5,084 nt of DNA from an uncultured Clostridia bacterium (lineage in GTDB: Bacteria; Bacillota; Clostridia; HGM11327), in the NCBI GenBank assembly GCA_905210525.1, contig CAJLXE010000135.1:1-5084 (forward strand), read 5' to 3'. Below, piece by piece: positions 1 to 5,084 of this stretch (its first letter is position 1; every line of letters starts with the position of its first letter). The position numbers and the translations under genes are program-made. The notes under the pieces were generated by a model. The model saw nothing but the letters and a program-made list of their open reading frames with translations. It ran no database searches and was not told the origin of the DNA.

Positions 1-108
1 GCTGCGGATACCCGCGTTATAGGTTAAACGAGAGCCGCCGAACGGCGGAATTAAGGTGGTAACGCGGAGTATTGCTTCGTCCTTTGTCGGGACGGAGCTT
101 TTTATTTT
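1..108 (+). promoter_or_regulatory. T-box riboswitch, 3' part (truncated at window start), controlling valS
   Basis: T-box leaders read the aminoacylation state of a tRNA and let transcription proceed when uncharged tRNA is bound. Visible here are a small hairpin (GCGG 4-7 with CCGC 12-15), a GC-rich hairpin (CCGCC 35-39 with GGCGG 44-48), and the antiterminator. In the antiterminator AAGG (53-56) pairs with CCTT (81-84), GCG (64-66) pairs with CGT (78-80), and the bulge between them starts with the T-box sequence UGGU (57-60). UGGN pairs with the tRNA NCCA end; N=U predicts discriminator base A73, as is usual for tRNA-Val. The bulge continues AAC where the textbook consensus is ACC. Stem I and the specifier codon are upstream of the window, so valine specificity is inferred from the downstream gene. 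A 93-base AT-rich spacer with no clear structure separates the leader from the start codon. Confidence 0.93.
75..108 (+). terminator. T-box terminator hairpin (attenuator)
   Basis: CTTCGTCC (75-82) pairs with GGACGGAG (90-97) through eight base pairs including one G-T wobble, with a 7-base loop, followed by TTTTT at 99-103 and TTTT at 105-108. The 5' arm (75-82) overlaps the 3' strand of the antiterminator (78-84), so the two structures exclude each other. This is the standard T-box switch: uncharged tRNA stabilises the antiterminator and valS is read; otherwise transcription stops here. Confidence 0.92.
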
Positions 109-189
109 CACGTCATTACAAGCATATTTGGGTAACATCGTTTTTACTTTGTACCATAAACTATTTAAATATACAGTAAATTTTTTAAC

Positions 190-194
190 GGAGG
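190..194 (+). promoter_or_regulatory. Ribosome binding site of valS
   Basis: GGAGG ends 7 bases before the ATG at 202. A second in-frame ATG at 211 lies 16 bases from the same site, which is too far, so the first ATG is the better start. Confidence 0.85.
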
Positions 195-201
195 CATTAA
201 T

Positions 202-2856
202 ATGGATATTATGGATAAAACATACGATCCTAAAAAAACAGAAGCCAGAATCTATCAGCAGTGGATAGACGACGGTTGTTTTACGGCACATATAGACAAA
301 ACAAAAAAACCGTGTACTATAGTTATTCCGCCGCCGAATATCACGGGACAGTTGCATATGGGACACGCACTCGACAACACTCTGCAGGACATTCTTGCAC
401 GTTTCAAACGTATGCAGGGATATTCAATGCTTTGGCTCCCCGGAACAGATCATGCAAGCATCGCAACGGAAGTCAAAATAGTAGATATGCTTGCAAAAGA
501 GGGCGTATCAAAATACGATCTCGGCAGAGAAAAATTTCTTGAAAGAGCGTGGGAATGGAAAAACGAATACGGCGGCAGAATCACAAAACAGCTCCGTATG
601 CTCGGTTCTTCTTTGGATTGGACAAGAGAGCGCTTTACAATGGACGAGGGCTGCAACAAAGCCGTAAAGCACGTTTTTGTCTCGCTCTACAACAAGGGAC
701 TTATTTACAGAGGCGAAAGAATAACCAACTGGTGCTGTGAATGTAATACCGCACTTTCGGACGCAGAGGTTGAATATCAGGAAGATCCCGGATTTTTCTG
801 GCACATCAAATACCCTATCGCGAACAGCGACAGCTTTATTGCAATAGCAACCACGCGTCCCGAAACAATGCTCGGCGATACAGCTCTTGCGGTTAACCCG
901 AATGACGAACGATATAAAGATCTTGTCGGCAAAACCGTAATTCTTCCTCTCGTAAACAAAGAAATACCCATAATCGCTGATGAATACGTCGATATGGAGT
1001 TCGGAACAGGCGTTGTTAAAATCACCCCCGCTCACGATCCCAACGACTTTGAAGTAGGTCAAAGACATTCTCTGCCTATAATAAAAGTCCTCAACGATGA
1101 CGGTACAATGAACAAAAATGCGGGCAAATATGCCGGAATGGACAGATACGAAGCTCGAAAAGCCATTGTGGAGGATTTGCAAAAAGAGGGATTCCTCATT
1201 AAAATTGAACCTCATACTCACAATGTAGGGCACTGCTACCGCTGCCACACAACCGTTGAACCCATGGTATCCACGCAATGGTTCGTTAAAATGAAACCTC
1301 TTGCCGAACCTGCCATAAAAGCCGTAAAAGACGGTGAAACCGTATTTATTCCGGAAAGATTTGATAAAATATACTTCAACTGGATGGAAAACATAAAGGA
1401 TTGGTGTATATCCAGACAGCTTTGGTGGGGACACAGAATTCCGGCATGGTATTGCCGTGACTGCGGTGAAGTCATAGTAAGCGAGGATACTCCCACAGAA
1501 TGCCCGAAATGTCATTGTCACGAGCTTAAACAGGATGATGATGTGCTTGATACATGGTTCAGTTCCGCACTTTGGCCGTTCTCCACTCTCGGATGGCCCG
1601 AAAAAACGGCTGATCTGGACTACTTCTTCCCCACTTTCGCATTAGTTACAGGATATGATATCATATTCTTCTGGGTGGCAAGAATGATATTCTCTTCTAT
1701 AGAAAATATGGGAAGAGTTCCGTTCAAATATGTTCTTATTCACGGTCTTGTACGCGATGATCAGGGACGCAAAATGAGTAAATCTCTCGGCAACGGTGTA
1801 GATCCTATTGAGGTAATAAACAATTTCGGTGCCGATGCATTGCGTTTCAGTCTTGTTGCGGGAACCACACCGGGCAATGATATGCGTTACTACGACAGCA
1901 AAGTAAGAGCTTACAGGGATTTCGCAAATAAAATATGGAATGCAAGCAGATTTATAATAATGAATCTTGAAAACGCTCCGTTTGAAAAGCCCGACGAAAC
2001 GAGCTACACACCCGATGATAAATGGATAATGAGTCGTATAAACGCCGTAACAGAAGAAGTTACGTCAAACATGGAAAAATTCGAGCTCGGAATCGCCGCC
2101 TTGAAGCTCTATGACTTTATTTGGACAGAGTTCTGTGACTGGTACATAGAGCTTACTAAAATCAGACTCTATTCCGACGATATGACTCAAAGAAAAACAG
2201 CTCTTTATACTCTCGTTACGACGCTCACAAAAGCATTGAAGCTTTTGCATCCGTTTATGCCGTTTATTACAGAAGAAATATGGCAGCATCTGCCGCATGA
2301 GGATGCAACGAAAAAAACCATAATGCTCACACAATGGCCGACAGCGGACGAAGCTCTCAATAATCCCGAAGCCGAAGCCCAGATGAATGAAATAATGGAC
2401 ATTATCCGTGCTGTAAGAAATTTAAGAGCTGATATGAACGTCAAAAATTCAAAGAAACTCGACATGATTATATTTGACGGAACAGGTAAATCGATTGAAA
2501 GACTTGAGAACGGAAGAATATATATAGAACGCTTTGCAAACACCGAGAGCTTGAAAATAACAGATTCAAAAGAAGGCATTCCGACCAACGCAAAAACAAT
2601 TCCGGTAGGCACGTTGACTCTTTATATTCCCATTGAGGACCTTGTTGACTTTTCTGCCGAGCTTGAACGTCTTAATGCAGAAAAAATGACGGCTGTTGCC
2701 GAGCTTGAACGTGCTCAAAACAAACTGTCAAACGAAAGCTTTGTAAGCAAGGCGCCTGCTGCCCTCGTAGAAAAGGAAAAGGAAAAGGTTCATAAGTATT
2801 CCGAAACAATAGCTTCAATAGAACAGCAAATAAATGCAGTTAAAAATCTCATGTAA
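202..2856 (+). CDS. valS: Valyl-tRNA synthetase (ValRS)
   Basis: Cytoplasmic class I aminoacyl-tRNA synthetase (EC 6.1.1.9) that activates valine with ATP and transfers it to tRNA-Val. The 884 residues match the usual bacterial length. In order: the PPPNITG stretch and HIGH-type motif HMGH (52-55); the ValRS-typical GTDHASIATE (81-90); an inserted CP1 editing domain with TTRPET (217-222) and AHDPND (277-282), which in this family removes mischarged threonine; a likely zinc site formed by Cys418/Cys421 and Cys434/Cys437; KMSKS (524-528); a helical anticodon-binding domain from about 607, including DWYIELTK (646-653); and a C-terminal coiled-coil tRNA-binding arm (about 813-884) with the family signature NESFVSKAP (844-852). 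No frameshift or missing catalytic residue is seen. It is monocistronic in this window, preceded by a T-box and followed by a strong terminator. The GTDH and CP1 signatures and the C-terminal arm separate it from IleRS and LeuRS. Confidence 0.98.
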   Translation: MDIMDKTYDPKKTEARIYQQWIDDGCFTAHIDKTKKPCTIVIPPPNITGQLHMGHALDNTLQDILARFKRMQGYSMLWLPGTDHASIATEVKIVDMLAKEGVSKYDLGREKFLERAWEWKNEYGGRITKQLRMLGSSLDWTRERFTMDEGCNKAVKHVFVSLYNKGLIYRGERITNWCCECNTALSDAEVEYQEDPGFFWHIKYPIANSDSFIAIATTRPETMLGDTALAVNPNDERYKDLVGKTVILPLVNKEIPIIADEYVDMEFGTGVVKITPAHDPNDFEVGQRHSLPIIKVLNDDGTMNKNAGKYAGMDRYEARKAIVEDLQKEGFLIKIEPHTHNVGHCYRCHTTVEPMVSTQWFVKMKPLAEPAIKAVKDGETVFIPERFDKIYFNWMENIKDWCISRQLWWGHRIPAWYCRDCGEVIVSEDTPTECPKCHCHELKQDDDVLDTWFSSALWPFSTLGWPEKTADLDYFFPTFALVTGYDIIFFWVARMIFSSIENMGRVPFKYVLIHGLVRDDQGRKMSKSLGNGVDPIEVINNFGADALRFSLVAGTTPGNDMRYYDSKVRAYRDFANKIWNASRFIIMNLENAPFEKPDETSYTPDDKWIMSRINAVTEEVTSNMEKFELGIAALKLYDFIWTEFCDWYIELTKIRLYSDDMTQRKTALYTLVTTLTKALKLLHPFMPFITEEIWQHLPHEDATKKTIMLTQWPTADEALNNPEAEAQMNEIMDIIRAVRNLRADMNVKNSKKLDMIIFDGTGKSIERLENGRIYIERFANTESLKITDSKEGIPTNAKTIPVGTLTLYIPIEDLVDFSAELERLNAEKMTAVAELERAQNKLSNESFVSKAPAALVEKEKEKVHKYSETIASIEQQINAVKNLM

Positions 2857-2872
2857 AATATTATAAACAGAT

Positions 2873-2909
2873 AAATCCGGTGCAGTCTCGATTGACTCAC
2901 CGGATTTTT
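2873..2909 (+). terminator. Intrinsic terminator of valS
   Basis: AAATCCGGTG (2873-2882) pairs perfectly with CACCGGATTT (2898-2907). The stem is extended inside, past a single bulged C (2883), by AGTC (2884-2887) with GACT (2894-2897), leaving a 6-base loop. TTTTT occupies 2905-2909. The hairpin begins 17 bases after the valS stop codon, so valS transcription very probably ends here and no downstream gene is in its operon. Confidence 0.93.
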
Positions 2910-2910
2910 A

Positions 2911-3395
2911 ATATGTTTGATTTCAAGTGCATTATTATATGTCATTTTTATCAATTCATCCGACGCTTTTGCCGACAAACGGTCAGAGATAACTACTCTT
3001 AATCTGTTGCGCTTTCGTAATTGAGTCTTTTTCAGTTGTTTATGGATTTGTAAAACCGTAAATCCGGCAGATTTTTCATTGCTGTGTTTATCTGCCTCAT
3101 AATCTATATCCAATGTATTCCTGCAATTCGGACTTGTTTATTGTTCGTACCTGCTTTAACAGAACCATTGACGCCCCCCAAAACAATGTGCGACAGCAAA
3201 TATTTTTTGTAATTGTAATCATTTGTTTGCAACACCGGTATCGGGCACCATCTGCTTTTTATACAGAGCCGATGCTATAACCGAAATTGCCGTAAAATAA
3301 ATCATCTAAGCGGATTCTCTTTTCTTCATATGTTGAAACAAACCCATATCCCTTAACCTGATAAACAACGCAATATAGGATGTATTTTCGCGCAT
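2911..3395. other. Gene-free stretch between convergent genes
   Basis: About 485 bases between the two convergent terminators with no gene I can support. On the minus strand a frame is open from about 3130 through 2910, but it starts after a stop without a ribosome binding site and runs on through the valS terminator into antisense valS, so it does not behave as a real gene. Two further minus-strand stretches (about 3400-3260 and 3270-3120) are open for 45-55 codons in different frames, each broken by stops. I do not recognise any of their translations. No tRNA, rRNA, CRISPR repeat, insertion sequence ends or long inverted repeat is evident. It may be decayed coding sequence, a small unrecognised RNA, or plain spacer. 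Confidence 0.55.
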
Positions 3396-3431
3396 AAAAA
3401 AACTGTAATGACAAAAGTCATTACAGTTTTT
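3396..3431 (-). terminator. Intrinsic terminator of the surface-protein gene (potentially bidirectional)
   Basis: A perfect 15-bp stem, 3398-3412 with 3417-3431 (core ACTGTAATGAC with GTCATTACAGT), closes a 4-base loop. Read on the minus strand the stem is followed by T-residues (complement of the A-run 3396-3402), so it terminates the gene ending at 3449 after a 17-base gap. The stem itself ends in TTTTT on the plus strand too, so it could also stop any read-through from valS. Confidence 0.92.
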
Positions 3432-3448
3432 ATCGTTAGACTAATTAA

Positions 3449-4924
3449 TTACTTATCTGCAACTTTCTTCTTTTTGAGTGTGATTGCAATGCAAGCAACT
3501 GAAGCAGCCATCAAAACACCATAAAGTACAAAGTCAAATGTGTCACCTGTTTCAGGATCCGGATTAGGAGGTACTACCGGAGCATCTGCAAGCTTAATTG
3601 TTACAACGTCTGAATCTGAAAGCTGGTTAGCAGCACGCATGTCTCCGAATACTTTACCAAATGTGAGAGAGGAAGCAAAGTTTGCGCCGTCAGCTAAATT
3701 GTTTCTTCTCTGAATACCGTAATAAGTCATGCTACCTGCTTTAGCTTCTATTCCGAGAGTTGCTAAAGCGATTTTCTGTTGAATGTAAATCTTACCGTCT
3801 TCATAGATAATTCTGTTGCTGTCATCAGTTCCAACGCCTGTTTTGTTTCCATCAAATGCCATGCAAGCTTCTGCCAATACATTGCTTGATGCAGAGCAAG
3901 CCTGATAGAATTTTGACTGCATTCCATCGCCTGCCCACTTTCTTCCGTCACCTTGAACGTCAGCGTCAGAGCTTACAAATCTCAAATAAAGATCTGTGTT
4001 TGTCCAAACAGCATAAACATCCATCGAAAGATCTTCCGGAATAAGCTTCTGCAAATCATTGTTCGGAGCCAACTGAGCACCCATAGTGTTCTTGTCAACT
4101 GTTGCTATTTTTGTTCCCCAGTTTTCAGCAGCGGTTGATGTGATATCAGGCGCTGTTTCAACCTTAGTTGCGCTGATAACAGGATTTGTTTCTTTGCTTA
4201 ACACCAAAATGTTATTGCCTGTGCCATCCGGGTTATTGGGACTGCCTTCTCCAAAGAAATTTCCCCAAGCTTTCCAGCCTGCATAAGCAGCATTATTATT
4301 ACCATCAATTCTCAACATGTTGAAGCTGATAGCTGTGCCTTCATTTACTTCTGTAATTCCGAGCAAACTAAACGGTATAGCAGCTACTGCATGCATTTTG
4401 TTACCATCGAACTGAACCGTAGCTGTATTAATGTTGCTGCTTGTCAATGTACCTGTTTTGTCGGGTGAAAGAACAAAGCAAATATCCGTATAATTACTTG
4501 GATCATAAGTAGCTCCGGCTGTCAATCTTATCTGAACGCCATCACCTGTCCAATATTCGCCATCGTTAGCTCCTGTTATGTTTTTGTCCTCATCAACAAC
4601 AGCAATATACAAATTGGTGTTATCCCATCTGAAATAAACATCAATGCCGTCACTCTCGTCAACTTTTCCATCGTTATCATAGTCCACCAAAGATACGTTT
4701 GCTGCACACTTATGGTCTACCCAAGCCCAAAGACTAATTGTGGGTTCGCCCCATACTTCTTTTGTAACCTTTTGGTTAACATCAATTGCATTCTCTGTGT
4801 ATTCTGCTCTGACTTTTGTTCCTGTTGTCTGATAATCCTTATATTCAGCAGCAAATGCCGACATAGGGAATGTCAAAACAAGAAGCATAGCACAGCACAA
4901 CAAAATTGAAATCCGTTTCTTCAT
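3449..4924 (-). CDS. Secreted, surface-anchored protein with two tandem CBM9-like domains and an EF-hand-type loop
   Basis: 491 residues. A signal peptide covers about residues 1-25 (MKKR, hydrophobic core, SAFA before AEY). Two related domains follow. Domain 1 (about 45-245) has DVYFRWDNTNLYI (95-107) and WTGDGVQ (125-131). Domain 2 (about 255-447) has DVYAVWTNTDLYL (302-314) and WAGDGMQ (330-336). The pattern of a strand, 'D/T-N-T-x-LY-hydrophobic', then 'W-x-GDG-x-Q' is that of CBM9-like (DOMON-related) carbohydrate-binding beta-sandwiches. Residues 81-92 of domain 1 form a complete calcium-loop pattern DxDxDGxVDxxD, absent from domain 2. A proline-rich linker (449-457) leads to PETGD (457-461), a hydrophobic segment (465-483) and KKKK (484-487), resembling a sortase sorting signal or at least a C-terminal membrane anchor. 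No catalytic domain is seen. The start is set by the RBS at 4932-4939 and the signal peptide; an upstream in-frame ATG at 5026 would add 34 residues that bury the signal peptide. The ligand is unknown; a role in glycan binding at the cell surface is inference. Monocistronic here. Confidence 0.88.
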   Translation of the reverse strand: MKKRISILLCCAMLLVLTFPMSAFAAEYKDYQTTGTKVRAEYTENAIDVNQKVTKEVWGEPTISLWAWVDHKCAANVSLVDYDNDGKVDESDGIDVYFRWDNTNLYIAVVDEDKNITGANDGEYWTGDGVQIRLTAGATYDPSNYTDICFVLSPDKTGTLTSSNINTATVQFDGNKMHAVAAIPFSLLGITEVNEGTAISFNMLRIDGNNNAAYAGWKAWGNFFGEGSPNNPDGTGNNILVLSKETNPVISATKVETAPDITSTAAENWGTKIATVDKNTMGAQLAPNNDLQKLIPEDLSMDVYAVWTNTDLYLRFVSSDADVQGDGRKWAGDGMQSKFYQACSASSNVLAEACMAFDGNKTGVGTDDSNRIIYEDGKIYIQQKIALATLGIEAKAGSMTYYGIQRRNNLADGANFASSLTFGKVFGDMRAANQLSDSDVVTIKLADAPVVPPNPDPETGDTFDFVLYGVLMAASVACIAITLKKKKVADK

Positions 4925-4931
4925 ACCGAAA

Positions 4932-4939
4932 CTCCTCCT
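4932..4939 (-). promoter_or_regulatory. Ribosome binding site of the surface-protein gene
   Basis: On the minus strand AGGAGGAG lies 7 bases before the ATG at 4924-4922. It is a near-perfect match to the anti-Shine-Dalgarno sequence and fixes the start at 4924 rather than at the upstream in-frame ATG at 5026. Confidence 0.9.
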
Positions 4940-4943
4940 AATA

Positions 4944-4971
4944 AATATATTTTGTATAGTACGTTTGTCAA
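4944..4971 (-). promoter_or_regulatory. Candidate sigma-A promoter, proximal
   Basis: On the minus strand a perfect -35 box TTGACA (4971-4966) is followed after 16 bases by TATATT (4949-4944, five of six matches to TATAAT). The weakness is geometry: the predicted start of transcription near 4937 would fall inside the ribosome binding site, leaving almost no leader. Either the real -10 lies elsewhere or the distal promoter is the one used. Confidence 0.4.
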
Positions 4972-4978
4972 AAACGTA
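4960..4978. repeat. Inverted repeat TACGTTT-N5-AAACGTA overlapping the proximal -35 box
   Basis: A 7-bp perfect inverted repeat (4960-4966 with 4972-4978) whose centre coincides with the TTGACA box at 4966-4971 on the minus strand. A protein bound here would block the -35 element, so it is a candidate repressor site. The assignment to regulation is inference. Confidence 0.4.
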
Positions 4979-4986
4979 TCTAACCA

Positions 4987-5001
4987 GTGCATATAATGCA
5001 C
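4987..5001. repeat. Short palindrome GTGCAT-ATA-ATGCAC, possible operator
   Basis: A perfect 6-bp inverted repeat with a 3-base centre in the upstream region of the surface-protein gene, between the two candidate promoters. The size and symmetry suit a dimeric repressor or activator site; a small RNA hairpin is also possible. No known regulator's consensus is recognised. Confidence 0.4.
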
Positions 5002-5013
5002 AAACTTCTCTAA

Positions 5014-5043
5014 AATATACAGTCATAATAAGGTGTAATGCAA
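5014..5043 (-). promoter_or_regulatory. Candidate promoter, distal
   Basis: On the minus strand TTGCAT (5043-5038) and TATATT (5019-5014) are separated by 18 bases. The predicted start near 5007 would give a leader of about 80 bases that begins just before the palindrome at 4987-5001. The hexamers are imperfect and the DNA is AT-rich, so chance is a real alternative. Confidence 0.35.
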
Positions 5044-5084
5044 ACTTGTCGGTACAAACTGGTATGTGAAATATAAATGTTGAG

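Noticed and set aside
149..177. Possible second valS promoter after the T-box (TTGTAC, 17 bases, TACAGT)
   Set aside because: Only three of six and four of six positions match the consensus, in an AT-rich spacer where such matches are expected by chance.
56..268. 70-codon plus-strand open frame over the T-box
   Set aside because: It runs through the antiterminator, the terminator and the valS start in another frame, and has no ribosome binding site or recognisable leader-peptide character.
508..1521. Long minus-strand open frame (337 codons) inside valS
   Set aside because: It is the antisense shadow of a gene with complete synthetase motifs; its Cys/Phe/Tyr-rich composition is typical of antisense translation.
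2873..2909. valS terminator hairpin as a mobile repeat or attachment site
   Set aside because: The perfect inverted repeat followed by a T-tract 17 bases after a stop codon is fully explained as an intrinsic terminator; no second copy is present in the window.
2790..3113. Minus-strand open frame of 107 codons overlapping the 3' end of valS
   Set aside because: It begins with TTG without a ribosome binding site, reads through the valS terminator hairpin and ends antisense to the conserved ValRS C-terminal arm. Its translation matches nothing I recognise.
4892..4924. Lipoprotein signal (Cys10-Cys11 in the signal peptide)
   Set aside because: The residues before the cysteines are I-L-L, not a lipobox, and the hydrophobic core continues well past them to a normal SAFA-type cleavage site.
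4925..5026. N-terminal extension of the surface protein to an in-frame ATG at 5026
   Set aside because: It has no good ribosome binding site, would place the signal peptide internally, and would make the strong AGGAGGAG at 4932-4939 coding. The ATG at 4924 fits all signals.

Overview
The window looks like chromosomal DNA of a low-to-moderate GC Firmicute, probably a clostridial (Ruminococcaceae/Oscillospiraceae-like) gut or anaerobic bacterium. The reasons are a T-box leader in front of an aminoacyl-tRNA synthetase gene, strong AGGAGG-type ribosome binding sites, short intrinsic terminators with U-tracts, and a surface protein ending in a Gram-positive PxTG/hydrophobic/lysine anchor. The taxonomic placement is inference; the sequence contains no marker that fixes the genus.

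Layout. Bases 1-108 are the 3' part of a T-box riboswitch (antiterminator with the UGGU tRNA-acceptor-binding bulge, then the competing terminator). Its stem I and specifier codon lie upstream of the window. After an AT-rich 93-base spacer comes valS (202-2856, +), a full-length valyl-tRNA synthetase of 884 residues with every expected signature, closed by a strong terminator at 2873-2909. Bases 2911-3395 hold no gene I can support; only short, stop-broken open stretches are present, mostly on the minus strand. Converging on this gap from the right is a minus-strand gene (3449-4924) with its own terminator at 3396-3431. It encodes a secreted, apparently surface-anchored protein of 491 residues, made of a signal peptide, two tandem CBM9-like beta-sandwich domains (the first carrying an inserted EF-hand/dockerin-type calcium loop) and a C-terminal PETG-type sorting signal. 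Its upstream region (4925-5084) contains a strong RBS, two candidate promoters and two inverted repeats that could be operators.

How the genes relate. The two genes are convergent, separately terminated, and have no evident functional link. valS is housekeeping, predicted to be induced when uncharged tRNA-Val accumulates. The second gene is an accessory cell-surface gene, most likely concerned with carbohydrate binding or display. I do not see a complete new multi-gene system. The most interesting object is the non-catalytic, calcium-loop-bearing double CBM9-like surface protein and its regulatory region.
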